Assembly (NCBI GenBank): GCA_023078685.1
Contig: JALGAS010000009.1
Span: 2,604,001-2,668,000, forward strand
Source: Neopestalotiopsis rosae
Lineage: Eukaryota; Ascomycota; Sordariomycetes; Amphisphaeriales; Sporocadaceae
Direction: 5' to 3'
DNA length: 64,000 bases
Below are positions 1 through 10,431 of the stretch, piece after piece; the first letter of the stretch is position 1, and every line of letters starts with the position of its first letter. A program made the position numbers and the translations under genes. The notes under the pieces are model-generated. The model was not told where the DNA came from. It ran no database searches and worked only from the letters and a program-made list of their open reading frames with translations.

Positions 1-1221
1 GACAGATATCTCTGACATGAGTTTCCCCACCTATAACGCAGAGTCACTTTTAGTATCTGAAAATATGCAGCATTCGTTTGTGCGAGGAAAGCGAGATACT
101 AGTCAATTAGCCTGTCTAGTGCGTTTGGCAATGGTTTGCGTTGTCTCTGACTACATCTATGAACCTGGAGAGCCGGATGTGAGGTCAAGCCCCGCCAGGT
201 AGTTAAATAGGGTCGGATTCTATAAGAGATGGAGGAACAATAGGTGTGCAGCACTTGCAACAAGAAATACCACCTTCCATCATAAACCTTTCTCTGATGA
301 AAGATTGCAGAAAGTGTATTCACTAGTAAGTTGTATGATCTTGACCTTGACAACGAAAATCCGACTGCATCCGGCTGCGTCCGGCTCTAGAAAAAACATA
401 CCTTCTGATGAGGCAATGGCTATGAACATAGGCACACGGCGTATTCAATGATAAGAATAAAGGACTGGTTTATCGCTCATTACGGAGCACAAGATCATGT
501 AGACCGACGTGTCGTAATTGCATCCGAAGGGTGGCATATTTTTGAAATTAACAGTCCGACCTAAGCATTCGCATTTCTAACCTAATCCTTTTCCCGGAAG
601 CAGACCCACTGATGCTCAACAGTCACCAGTCATGGCTCAACAGTGTTCATCTATAACGACAAGACACAGCATATATCTCCCCAGTAACAAACAAGGTTTG
701 TTTTTAGTGATATGTCGAAAGATCCAGCGGGATGTAATAACTACTAATCGATCGAGTGTTGCCAAATGTTGATTGGTCGACAAGTTGTCGTGTGATAGTC
801 TTATTGCCTTGTTTTTGTTTCTTTTTTGAAAATTATTCAGGCCTGCGAATTTGTAAGATACAAGATGAGAAGATCTTGTGGCTTGATACGCACGGTCCTT
901 GCAGTTTCTGCTGCAGCATCTCCTGAAGCGCAGTCTGTCTTTGTCTGACCCTAGCATCCTCTGCTCGATCTCTTCCTTCTTCTTATCAGTAAGACGGGGG
1001 TGGGTCGTTACTTTATGCTTCGAATTCCGGATAACAAGGACGTGCCACTGCTAGGCGACGGTTACTAGGCCTTGTAGGAGTCATGTTGTCTGACGCTTTG
1101 ATCTCCATGTAATCTTTTTCTCCGGAATGTGGATGTGTGCAAATTATAAATATTCTATTGGAAGGCCAGGCAATGGCAAGCGCTGAATTTGGCTGGCCGA
1201 AATACCATAGAAGGTATTATG
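1..1221. other. Intergenic, no gene recognised
   Basis: Only short overlapping open frames on both strands, none with recognisable motifs, signal peptide or splice structure. The longest (637-957, minus, 106 codons) is of low complexity in no obvious way and resembles nothing I know. I see no RNA gene. Confidence 0.5.
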
Positions 1222-1320
1222 CTCTTTTGTCCTGTTTATCCAATGCTTCGCTTCTGTGCTGGGCTACTGCTCTGTGCCAGTCTACTGTTCCGCGGTGGGA
1301 TACTCTTCTGTGTTGGAATA
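1222..1320 (-). repeat. Degenerate minisatellite fragment of the dispersed element family
   Basis: Several diverged copies of a unit like CTTCTGTGCTGGG/TACTG follow one another here. The lead-in (TGTCCTGTTTAT at about 1229) is also found at 62775, in front of another array of the same motif, so the two are related fragments. Orientation is given as minus because in longer copies with this reading direction the element body lies to the right. Confidence 0.6.
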
Positions 1321-1420
1321 CGGAGACAATCAAGGTTGACTTCTTCTTCTCATCTCTCTTCTCGTCTCTGAGCACGGGCGATCCATACTCTGCGCCGACC
1401 TAATATGTACCCTAGCCAGA

Positions 1421-1549
1421 TCCACCTGGTATTGTCATCCATGAGTACTTCAGTCAGCCAGCATCGGCTCTGGTTGACAAGCAATTTCTACTGTCATTTT
1501 GATCGCCTTTGGCTAGCCGAAGTACTCATGGATGACAATACCAAGTGGG
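1421..1549. repeat. Inverted repeat, 39-bp arms, about 51-bp loop
   Basis: The arm at 1421-1459 is repeated in reverse complement at 1511-1549 with only a few mismatches; the core GGTATTGTCATCCATGAGTA is identical in both. A transcript through it would fold into a long hairpin. It may be a tiny foldback element or the remnant of an inverted duplication. No target-site duplication is obvious. Confidence 0.75.
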
Positions 1550-2715
1550 TCTGCCTGATGTACATGAATGTCAGCGCCACATATGGATCATCCGTGCTCA
1601 AAGACAAGAGATGAGACAAAAGACAAGAAGCCAGTTCTCAAAATCAAGCACCTGAGAGACTATCTGGTGTAGCAACTACCGGGACTCATCAAAGCGGAAA
1701 GGCTCTAATTGCTTCTTTGGATACATCAGTACGCGTTGCTGCTATACTTAATAGGTAAGGTGATGCGCATGATCTATGCCTCATGATTTCGTAACATATC
1801 TCATTAAGTTTATATCGTGAGAAATGGGATCCTCAGTCGATTTGATAGAATAACGTGTTTGATTTTATGGATAATGTGTCAATCAATATCCAATGGCTGT
1901 CTAAGGCGCAATAGTAATTAGAAGATACGTGCATCGACACGGCACAGCTAGGCGCTGGCAACTCGTGGAAATGGTGGATCCCCCAACCGCCTGTGTTTTT
2001 CGCATCCTGTACATGTTCAAGATGCTGAAGTGATTCCCTGAACAGGAGACGCTGGTGTCAGCGTCTCAGTCCAATGTTCAGGAGGTCCCCCAATTTACCT
2101 CGAGTGATTAGCCATGTCACTGACTTCAGATAGGAGGCATCACCATGCATGAGGTGACACTTGCCTATTGGCAGTTCTGTATGTGGCTAAAGTCATGTGG
2201 ATGGATGATTGCGTTGAAAGACGATGCCATTTTCAGGGTCACCCGGGGTAGATAGCCAGACCTTGATACCTTGACGTTCAGGTATGATGCTTCACTCATG
2301 GAGTTGATTGGTCTGGAGAGGCCACACCGGCGACCTAGTCTCGAGTCGGTGTTGTTCTGAGGCCGACTGTGACGTGGCATCTTCCGAATCAGAGAAGTAT
2401 AAGTAAGGATGCCCCCCCGCGACCTCTGTCTTGAAAAGTCACTCCTCTCACTCATCCTTATCCACCCTCCCTTTACGATCAAACACATTCCTGTCCGCAG
2501 CTCTTCAACAATGAAAGCTCCCAAAGATATGCAAGACGTTGTGACCAGACACTCTATGACTCTTGAACCATTTGGAACAAAGATACTAGATGAGTTCAAG
2601 AACGAAATAGACTGGGAGTTTCCGACAATCAGGGCCACATGGATGCGATCGCAGTTGACCAAGGACGGGGGAGACTGGCGCGATCTACTGCCAGCTACTT
2701 GCTGAAATCATTCAG
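1550..2715. other. Uncertain stretch; possible 5' part of the gene remnant that follows
   Basis: Positions 2409-2705 (plus) hold a 98-codon open frame with an internal ATG at 2511 and a charged, plausible composition (MKAPKDMQDVV...). It runs in the same frame into the exon at 2716 but is closed by a TGA at 2703-2705, so it could be an upstream exon or a decayed part of the same gene. The minus frame at 2165-2662 is probably its shadow. I see nothing supportable at 1550-2400. Confidence 0.3.
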
Positions 2716-3080
2716 CTCGCATCACTCCTTCAAACGGAAGACCTGCACTGACCCTCGAATCGCCTATTGGTGCTGCACTGATTCCGGATGTGGAGGACGA
2801 CAATGAGACATTGGCCATCTCTGCACAAGTACAAAACACTCAAATCCCCACAACAACGACTTGCATGGAGTCTAACAATCGATAGATCAGAAACAGCGTT
2901 CCATCCTCAGGGATTCCCACCTCAGAAGCGAGTTCAACTCGGTACCGACCGTACAGATTGAGGATTCCTGGGGCCGAAGAGCGTGTCTCGCTGAAATCAA
3001 CGTTGTTACGGGGCAGTAAAAACATTCCGATAACGTGGAGAAGAGCACTTGAAATGGCACACAGTCAAAGTATAGATTAA
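2716..3080 (+). pseudogene. 3' exons of an unknown fungal gene family, copy 1
   Basis: Two exons can be read: 2716-2828 (113 nt) and 2886-3080, separated by an intron that starts GTAC and ends CGATAG. The protein reads about ...RITPSNGRPALTLESP... then ...SSGIPTSEASSTRYRPYRL... up to a stop at 3078. It is supported by comparison with 38671-39077, which has the same 113-nt exon, the same intron position and phase, and matching residues (NGRP/NERP, TLESP/ALETP, SSTRYR). The family is not one I can name. The start is not found: no good donor precedes the exon and an in-frame TGA lies just upstream, so it is probably a remnant. Confidence 0.5.
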
Positions 3081-3559
3081 CTCCGTAAATCGCCAAGAAT
3101 TGCCGTCATGAGGCGCTCGAAATCAGCCAGTCCATATGTCTATCGTGTTGGTACGAGACAATCGGAGCACATAGCTTCTCGGAAGGACAGAAAAATTAGC
3201 GAGTATTGAAATTTGGAGACATTGATAGACCGATGGCATGAGGCATATGTAATTCCCGTATACTTTTTACTGCAACGGTTGGGCGATTACACAATCTATC
3301 GAAATATTTCTTTGATTTGACACAATGATGTTATTTGCTTACTTGGTGTTTGCGAAAAGCTACTCGGAAATCTAGCACGAAATTTAATTTTGGTAGAACG
3401 AGATGTAGGTGACAGAAACTCACTCATCGAGGCTGGACCCTGGGTGTCAAAATTCAAGATCGTTTACTCCTTCGGTGATTTTGTTCGTTCCGCTTTCGCG
3501 CATTGGGACCAAACTAGACATCTTCGCCCACAAGTCTGTAGTGTTCCATATCTCGCTGA
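3081..3559. other. Intergenic, no gene recognised
   Basis: AT-rich with no open frame I can support. The 176-codon plus-strand frame starting at 3390 lies mostly opposite the minus-strand gene that ends at 3560 and is treated as its shadow. Confidence 0.45.
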
Positions 3560-4052
3560 TCAACGACCTGCGCCGCAAGCCCAGACTATTATTGACACCA
3601 CGGTAGCGGCAAATGCAGCCAAACAAACCGCTACGGGCATGAATGTGCCCAGCATTGCCATGCTCGTCAACGTAGCAAAGATTCCCCCAGCTGGAGTAAA
3701 TCCGCCGTACATGCATGACTGGAATGCAGCTGCAATCGTAGCTATCCCAGAAAAAGTCTGTCAGCAGTGTAACGTAACGCTCGAAACTTCGCAACCACCT
3801 ACTAGCTCCAATTCCTACAGGGCCGAAACCCAAGCTCATGAGAATACCACAAACGACTGTGAAGGTAATAGCCCAGGCCAGTATAATGGCCAGTATATCT
3901 TCAGAAAGAACTTAGCTTGACCACATTGCATAGATGAGTTTGCACGGAAACCCACGAGGTTTAGACAGCCAGTCGGAGATCTGAGTCCATGCGGAGAAGG
4001 ACCATTGAGCGAGCACCCTGTACCATTCCATGGAATTCAAGAGGGGCGTCAT
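3560..4052 (-). pseudogene. ISG12/IFI6-16-like small membrane protein, one nonsense codon
   Basis: Read on the minus strand as exon 4052-3803, a 61-nt intron (GTAGGT...GCTGAC...GATAG, 3802-3742) and exon 3741-3560: 143 codons before the stop. The second half is a glycine/alanine-rich hydrophobic hairpin (GFGPVGIGA, then GGFTPAGGIFATLTSMAMLG and a final hydrophobic helix), the hallmark of the Ifi-6-16/ISG12 family, which in fungi occurs as small proteins of unknown role with similar lengths. The N-terminus is amphipathic and Trp-rich. Codon 47 is TAA (3912-3914); one C-to-T change from CAA would restore reading, so it looks like a recently broken gene. The alternative is an unseen intron over the stop, but no spacing of splice sites fits. 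Confidence 0.6.
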
Positions 4053-4323
4053 TGAGTCCTAAGTTTTGACCAATTGTATCGAAACTATGTTTTGTAGAAT
4101 TCGAGGTACCTTCAGATTTTGCGCAACCGTGCTGATGCCTGCGATGTAATGAATGCGGACAGGGCTAAAGTTGGACAAGCGGAGAATCTGGCATGAATCT
4201 GGAATATATATCAACGGTTCGGCGGCTCCAGAACGAGATTGTCGTGCCACCGCGATGCGGAATTTAAGGTTTGTTGAGCTCAATACTCTCAACATCTTTC
4301 TCTGCCCAAGACACACACACCCC

Positions 4324-4324
<1 letters not shown>

Positions 4325-4357
<33 letters not shown>
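4325..4357 (+). repeat. Homopolymer of 33 C residues
   Basis: An uninterrupted C tract, preceded by CCCA and followed by an A-rich purine run to about 4380. The open frames across it (poly-Pro, poly-Gly) are artefacts of the tract. The length may be inexact because sequencing through such tracts is error-prone. Confidence 0.95.
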
Positions 4358-4359
<2 letters not shown>

Positions 4360-4477
4360 AAAGAAAAAAGAAAAAAAAAGAACACACTCACATACTTTAT
4401 TACGCCTGGGCTGTTCCCCTAGAGGGCAACTAGCGCTAGTTATAGTACATGTCAATTTCTCAAGTTTCCGGCCTGAC

Positions 4478-4872
4478 CTTCTGTAATGGAGTACTCTTCT
4501 GTGGTGGAGCACTGTTCTGTGCTGTAGATACTATTTTGTGTTGGAAGACTCTTCTGGGATACTCTTCCCGGGTACTCTTCTGAATACTCTTCGGGGATAT
4601 TCCTCTGGGATATTTTTCCGTCCTACAGGCAACAAGGGTTCCCTGCCGAAATTGTGGATAAATCGTGGATACCTCTGACAACTCGCCTCTGGTGTAAAAA
4701 CTGTCTGGACATAATCATGGCAACGAAAAAGTAACACAAGCGACGATGGTGCACGGATCCAGTGCTTTAATGACAGTTCTAGCGTTGGCTCAAGAAGCTC
4801 TATTCATGCCGCATGCGTTTTCGAACGAAGCAGCCAGATTTATCTACCGCACAATATCGATCATGCACGCTG
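4478..4872 (-). repeat. Dispersed minisatellite-bearing element, copy
   Basis: On the plus strand diverged TACTCTTCTG units (to about 4610) come first, then the conserved body: CCTACAGGCAACAAGGGTTC, a CTCTGGTGTA-like block, a CATGGCAACGAAAAAGTAACAC block, a GCACGGATCC block, and the end ATCGATCATGCACGCTGG, matching ATCAATCATACACGCTAC at about 31667. Order and spacing agree with the copies at 8.7, 31.3 and 63.5 kb. No protein is evident. Confidence 0.7.
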
Positions 4873-6110
4873 GGGGTCACTTGACCGGCCCTTAGCTAAA
4901 TTATAGGCAATTTCTAGTTCCGTTGCTCCATTGCATGACAGTGATTGCAGACATTCAGTCCAGCACTCTACCCACTCCCGTAGATATACATATCCGTACT
5001 GTAACAACAACCAGGGAGGTCTTCGTCTTCGTTCCCCGCAGACAGACGCCCGAATGCCCGACACTCAGCGTAGAATGAGTCCATTTGATATCGAGAAACG
5101 TTGTCACTGGGGTGAATCTCCTTCATACTGACGAACTTGAACCGTGACACATCCTAGGCGTCCGATCTGAGGTCGTGCACCGCAGCAGGCATAAGTAGTC
5201 CAATTAGGATACTCTTCTGTGTTATGTGTCATACTACAAAAACGATCTGCGCCGTCATCGACAAGGTCTTTTGCAGGCACTGGGCTGAGGAGCACTGGCG
5301 TAGAAAGTTTCGTTATGGGTACGCATCCACAAATGAATTTCATGAGAAAGTCTAGTTACGGAAGTCTTCGTCTCTCCTGTTGTTCTTTCTTCTTTTTTGC
5401 GAGAAAGGTTTCGATCATCGACCAAAGGTCCAACAGGTGAGCATCCGGCGCTGAACTCCCTCACTTTTTATTACTGTTCGACATTCCTTACACCATTACA
5501 TGATCCTGCACCTACGCTGTGTCGATTTTCGTGAGAGGGAAGATGCTTCGTTGCCGATTGGTGTATAACATTCTCTTCTTCGTCAGGTTGTGCCGTCTTT
5601 TTGTTGAATTCTAATAGCCGTGGAGCTCTCAGAATAGACCACATGGCAACTAAGCGGATGCGGCCGTGTCGGAATCTGATGTGACAATATGATATTGTTG
5701 GTTTTGGCTCGAATACGGGTGCTACAATACATACAGGTTCCCAGTCTTTGCCGGTCCTGCAGCGATTGGGGAATGTTCGCGATCCCTTATTCCCAATCTA
5801 TATATCTCCATTTATGACGCTTTTGATTTCAAGACACTGGCCAGTTGCAAGTCCTGCCCCAAAAGTAGTTCGATTCGAAGTGCAGGAATTGGAAACATCA
5901 CAAATATCCACTCATTTGAGGTATTGTGAAAATACTCCATTTCTGACGTTTCTTGGGAGGTAGATCCGAAAACGACATTGCACGTTTTATGTATCCGTTT
6001 TGTTCCATCAAGCTAGACTGTAATTGCACTGTACTGTAGCTTCGGCCCTCGAGGTATCGTAATATGAACGCCTACAATGCTAGCTTGTTGGTCAAAACAC
6101 CCCTCTGCGA
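4873..6110. other. Intergenic, no gene recognised
   Basis: A single isolated unit of the minisatellite motif (GGATACTCTTCTGTGTT) occurs at about 5208-5224. Short open frames on both strands carry no motif I recognise. Confidence 0.45.
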
Positions 6111-6118
6111 TATATAAT
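6111..6118 (+). promoter_or_regulatory. Possible TATA box
   Basis: TATATAAT lies 42 bp upstream of the ATG at 6160. It is a plausible core-promoter element for the following open frame, by sequence only. Confidence 0.3.
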
Positions 6119-6159
6119 GCTTCGGCCCGGGCGCAAAGTCCGGTCTATACCACTAGTAC

Positions 6160-6855
6160 ATGGGACTATTTCTTGTTGACATCGCCCTCACCCATCTATT
6201 AACACTTCACGAATCCCACAGCTCAGACATGTCGCTTCATTCCGTTGATTTCCCTAAACATGGCCCCGCGCATCTCGTGTCACGCGTTGACCAGAATTCC
6301 ACATCTTGCCGTGCGCCATCGCTGTACTTGCCTCACCATCCTCAAACATCCTTACTTCGGGCAGTGCTCCATGTGCCACATGCATATCTGAATGGTCTTT
6401 TCGGTACTGTCGAGGGTGCCAACGCCAAAGTCTACCCCGTGAACAGCAATGCGAATGTTTTATACGCCCAGCCGTATGTTCTATTCAAATGCGTTGATAC
6501 CTGTGATGGTCAAGGCGGCACATACTTTTACTTCTTGTTGGACTTGGGCAAACTTGAGACGCGTTTTACAATGCGAGGCTCTGGCGTCACGCTTGCTTTC
6601 AGGTTCGAGGTTTCCATGCTTAATCACCCGCCCGAAATGGATGTTGTCCATGTTGATGTTGGCGAGTGGCACTTCGGCAATGTTGTCGGGAGACTGAAGG
6701 AGCCAGATGATACATGTACTGAGCTCAATAATTCGTGGTTAAGCAGATTGATGCTTAGCACGGAGACGCCACGAAAACACGCAGCCGCAAAGCTACGCTG
6801 TGTAGCAGCAAGTATCAGGGAGCGGCGCAGAGGTAAAGCATATATTTCTCCCTAG
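6160..6855 (+). CDS. Hypothetical protein, 231 aa
   Basis: Uninterrupted frame of 231 codons with a TATA-like box upstream. I do not recognise the family. The sequence is mixed alpha/beta in character, with no signal peptide strong enough to call (the first 15 residues are hydrophobic but lack a clear cleavage site), several His residues and a basic C-terminus (RERRRGKAYISP). A second in-frame ATG at 6229 (MSLHSVDFPKHG) is an alternative start. Other frames overlap, but this is the longest and most protein-like in composition. It stands alone, with repeats and broken genes on both sides, so it may itself be a decayed gene. Confidence 0.4.
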   Translation: MGLFLVDIALTHLLTLHESHSSDMSLHSVDFPKHGPAHLVSRVDQNSTSCRAPSLYLPHHPQTSLLRAVLHVPHAYLNGLFGTVEGANAKVYPVNSNANVLYAQPYVLFKCVDTCDGQGGTYFYFLLDLGKLETRFTMRGSGVTLAFRFEVSMLNHPPEMDVVHVDVGEWHFGNVVGRLKEPDDTCTELNNSWLSRLMLSTETPRKHAAAKLRCVAASIRERRRGKAYISP

Positions 6856-7455
6856 TCTTGCAGCTTTGCTAAAATTTCTACAGCAAATGAGAGTCTATTC
6901 CGAGATTTAATGAAGAGGAGACTTTCTGTTTTCCTGTTCTTCCACCGGGTTACTGGGTGGCAGTTGAGTGCGAAGATGCACAAATCAGACGCGACGGAAG
7001 AGAAACCCTTGCTGAGGTACGACCATCTTTGTTGATTTGCAAAAATGGTGTACTCATGCGCACTCAATACGGGACCTTCGATTAGACGCAGAAAGTACTA
7101 AGGAATGGACTGAGAGGTTTATTGTTTTTTTTTAACCATTAAATTACTAGAACGTGGAACAATATATGTCACCAGCGCAAATCCGAAGTAGAAGAATTCG
7201 TCGAAGTCGAAAAAGGAGCAGCTTTGATCTAAATTAAACCAAGAGCATGGATCATGCGTTGTCTGACTTGGGCATCAATTCAAAATCTGAGATCGTCGTT
7301 GCGATGGCATTCCATCTCCATTATCTCGAATTGACTCAGAAATATAGACGACGAGTGTCCTGATTTGCGCACGCTGGGGTAAAAAAGAAAGATATCCACG
7401 GTGGCAAGTCTATTCCGTGTGGCCATTGACTAACTATATTCCCCCAGGGCGGTTC
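6856..7455. other. Intergenic / 3' flank of the Zn2Cys6 gene
   Basis: No gene seen. The minus-strand gene ends at 7456, so this stretch would hold its 3' untranslated region. Confidence 0.5.
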
Positions 7456-8476
7456 TCAATTGTCGAAGGCGCAAGTTGTCTGAATTGCCCATATCTTCTC
7501 AAGAGTTTCATGTATCCCAGCCGTAACCTGAATAGAACGCAGGATCATGAAATCCGAGCATGATGTCGGGGTGGAATAGGACATGATGTGTGTTTGGGAT
7601 GTATCAAATTCCCATTTGACGAGGCCTTGACTGAGAATCATGCCTGCCACGTCCATATTCATTTGCTGTACGAATTGCGAACTTCCATTCATGGACGTTA
7701 GCGTTCCCATATCCTGTATTGGGTAAAATGTCTGGCTCGACGGCTGATCCGAGAGCAGTGCAATAGGATCTAGTTCGTTGACTAGCGCACTCATATTGAT
7801 ATCGCTGCAAGAGTGGAAGCTCTGGGGCGACCGAGGTTGGAAATTTTGGTTTGCCATTATCGCTTTCCGGGAGTCTTGCTCAGAGTCCGAAAGGCCAAGC
7901 TCAGACGAGCTGACACATTCTCTTCGTTTACGTATCGACTTGGTTTCGGTATTGATAGTTGTAGGCAGGGTTTCGTGGTTCATTTGATATTGCAGCTCTA
8001 TCTCAGCAGCCAATTTCAAAAGGCCAGCCTCGTTCTCGGGAAAGATTGTGTGAGGAGGCAAGTCAATATCTTCGGCGGGGCGAATCGATCCAAGTAAAAT
8101 GACAATATCGTGGATAACAGGCTGGCCACCATCATTGAGCTCGGGCTCGGCCAGATCCCATTGCTCACCATTGCGGACCATGGCGTATAACTTGTGTACG
8201 GTGGCGATCAAAGCAAGCTGTGTGTTTTCCAATATCTCGCCATAGCTGTAGGTGAGTTAGTATACAAACACGCCGGTACCTTGTTGCGGGATTATGCACA
8301 ACTCACCCTGGAGGTAACTTCTTATACTCTTTCTTCTCTCTTCTACCCACCGTACATACGGACCCGTCGTCCTTGCACCGCTTGCAGGGAAACTCCCCGT
8401 CACACTTGTTCTTCTTTTGCCTGCACCTTTGGCAAGCTCTCAACACCCTTTTATGCACCCTTTTATGGCTGTTCAT
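7456..8476 (-). CDS. Zn(II)2Cys6 transcription factor, 319 aa
   Basis: Two exons on the minus strand: 8476-8307 and 8245-7456, joined across a 61-nt intron with GTGAGT donor, CTAAC branch and CTACAG acceptor; the frame closes exactly at 960 nt. The binuclear zinc cluster spans residues 15-41 with spacing C-x2-C-x6-C-x5-C-x2-C-x6-C (CQRCRQKKNKC..., CKRCKDDGSVC), preceded by basic residues. It is followed by a conserved block (GYGEILENTQLALIATVHKL, GEPELNDGG-like) typical of a family of short fungal C6 proteins. No fungal_trans middle domain follows; the C-terminal half is Ser/Gln-rich and probably regulatory. The start is the first ATG before the zinc cluster. Expected to be nuclear and DNA-binding; target genes unknown. 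No biosynthetic cluster adjoins it. Confidence 0.88.
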
Positions 8477-8692
8477 GTTGAAGCCGTGAGGGCGATAAGC
8501 GTGGCAACAACAACAAAATTTTGATCTGGTCGATGCGGGTCTGATGGCCGTATTCGGCTACGATGGAGCACCGCCGTTGGTTGGAGAAATGTGCATCTGT
8601 CCCTTGCAAGGTTTTATTTTGTTTTTTTGGAAGAGAAAAAATCAGAAAATCAAAAAAGGCGGATGAGAAAAATTGGCATGGTAGCCAATGGG

Positions 8693-8998
8693 ATAATCTT
8701 TTGTCTTGGGATACTGTTCTGTGTTGGTTACTGTTCTGTGTTGGTTACTGTTCTGTGTTGGTTACTGTTCTGTGTTGGTTACTGTTCTGTGTTGGTTACT
8801 GTTCTATGTTGGGACACTCTTCTATGCCTTGGATACTCTTCTGTCCTACGGACAACAAGGGTTCTCTTCCGGAATTGTGTGCATGTCGTTGTCGTGGAGC
8901 TCCCCTAAGTTTCCTGCTTCAGTTCACCAAATGGTCGGGACATGACCATTGCGACGAGAAAGCAGCATAAGTCACGATTGTGCACCGACGCTGTTATT
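8693..8998 (-). repeat. Dispersed minisatellite-bearing element, copy with 17-bp array
   Basis: About six tandem 17-bp units (GGTTACTGTTCTGTGTT) fill roughly 8711-8812, followed by diverged units and then the body: CCTACGGACAACAAGGGTTC, TTCCGGAATTGTGTGCATG, GTGGAGCTCCCCTAA, GGTCGGGACATGACCATTGC and GAGAAAGCAGCA. The 17-bp period produces a repeating hydrophobic open frame that is not a gene. Confidence 0.8.
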
Positions 8999-9092
8999 AG
9001 TATAAGACCGAATCCCAATAATGAAGCAGAAGCCGGTTGTTTGCGCACAGGTTCCCCAGGTTCCCAAGTACCGAGATGCTAGTCTGAATTCT

Positions 9093-9992
9093 TCAATTTC
9101 CGGCAAACCGACATCGCTTTGGGGACTTTCTTTGCTTTGACTGTTGATACGAGCGTTTTGTGGCCTTGCACAGAGCACCGCCATTGATCCCCTCGAGGTT
9201 GAGTTCGCATACAAGTCTGCTGTGAAAATTTGAAAGCGGCTGAATGGGGATGTGCACATATTTGATGTCAATCCCACTGTTGTACTGAGGTGATCTCCGT
9301 GGGTGTCAGAATCTGTCTAAGAAAGTCGGTGAAACGCTAGCTGTGTAAACGGAAACCATTTGCTTTCGTCCTGATACCGTGATGACCCTACATAACGAAC
9401 TCTGCGTCAAGACATTCTTGCGTCGAGCACTGTGTACCCTTTGTCCAAGCGCGATTAAGACTGCTAAGACAGCAGAGTCCTCGTCTGCAACCGACGGTGC
9501 TAGTTTCTTGGACCAAAGACGACGCAGACGTTGGACTGGTTCGTTCGGGGTTTTCATGCTGAAACGGTTATCTCGGGCATTGTGAATTGAGTCCATATCG
9601 ATGCAAGCCAGTGTGGAGCCCAAAGAGTCTGGCGAAACAAGCGGACGCTCAAGCAACACACTAGCACGGGCAAACTCCTTGTAGACGTAATTGCCAAATT
9701 CAAAGCTCAAATAAATATTGCTTTGCGCTTTGAATTTTGAACCAAGGTCTTCCTTGATTATGCGCATTATCTCGACTTTCGATACCCTGACACTCGGTGA
9801 TCCAGCGTTGCGGTCACTACTCCAAGAGCAGCATGGGCTGCAGCCGTGCGAGAAACTGCAATTCAGCAAGCCAGCGTGCCCATCCGTCCAACGGGCAGGA
9901 AGTACGAAATAATCTTCATGTGCATTTTGAAGTAATAGACCCCAAAGTGAGCCTGATTCAGGAACTGTGAGATGCTGGGATAGGCTATTCAT
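9093..9992 (-). pseudogene. Conserved fungal protein of unknown function, one in-frame TGA
   Basis: From ATG 9992 the frame is open for 228 codons (MNSLSQHLTVPE...VSPTFLDRF) to a TGA at 9306-9308, and then continues in the same frame for about 70 codons (HPRRSPQYNSGIDIKYVHIPIQPL...) to a TGA at 9093. The part after the first stop looks like the natural end of the protein: proteins of this fungal type have a hydrophobic ...FLD+F/L segment followed by an I-D-I-x-Y-x-x-I-P beta strand near the C-terminus. The inner part (KVEIMRIIKEDLGSKFKAQ, DEDSAVLAVLIALGQRVH) is well formed. A single substitution therefore explains the break. The biochemical role is not known to me. The 3' end abuts the repeat element at 8998. 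Confidence 0.5.
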
Positions 9993-10026
9993 TGCTTGTC
10001 GTGGGCCTTCATGGGGTAAATAGTAG

Positions 10027-10422
10027 TTAAAAAGATCTTGAGTAGTGGTTTTCTACCATGTGGCAGTTCACACCCAACGAAGATTGGAGTTTAAATATAT
10101 ACAAGTTGAGAACTGGTCCACTTATTTGTCCAAACAAGACTTCGACCCCGATAAGCATTGAATATGAGTTGGCTCTTTTTTCCGACCTAAACATGCACCC
10201 TTGCCGGAAGGACGATGCGGGGCCAGGCACCAGGGATTGGGAGGCACCAGTCTCGCCAACTGGTGGCACCTGTTGAGAGAACCATGGTGGTCTGGGCACT
10301 AATCCAAAAATGTAGGCGATAATGACCAGTATGACCAATGAGATCCAGGACAAAAAGATCATACCGGTGCAAAGCCTGGCCACATAGTCTCCAAGACAGT
10401 GGCAGAATTTGATGACCATAAA
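10027..10422 (-). CDS. Possible small one-TM protein
   Basis: Open frame with an ATG at about 10419 and a single strong membrane segment (IFLSWISLVILVIIAYIFGL) near residues 20-40, followed by a Pro-rich stretch and a polar tail. I do not recognise it. Overlapping frames exist in the other direction and the gene may be the 3' exon of something larger. Low confidence. Confidence 0.28.
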   Translation of the reverse strand, partial: FMVIKFCHCLGDYVARLCTGMIFLSWISLVILVIIAYIFGLVPRPPWFSQQVPPVGETGASQSLVPGPASSFRQGCMFRSEKRANSYSMLIGVEVLFGQISGPVLNLYIFKLQSSLGVNCHMVENHYSRSF

Positions 10423-10431
10423 TGGTCTCAC

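Noticed and set aside
4153..4512. Poly-proline and poly-glycine proteins on the two strands
   Set aside because: They are translations of the C33 tract and its flanks only.
8563..8970. Hydrophobic repeat protein (VTVLCWLLFCVGYCS-like)
   Set aside because: The 17-bp tandem array cycles through all three frames and gives a hydrophobic pattern by chance; the frame continues into element body without a domain.
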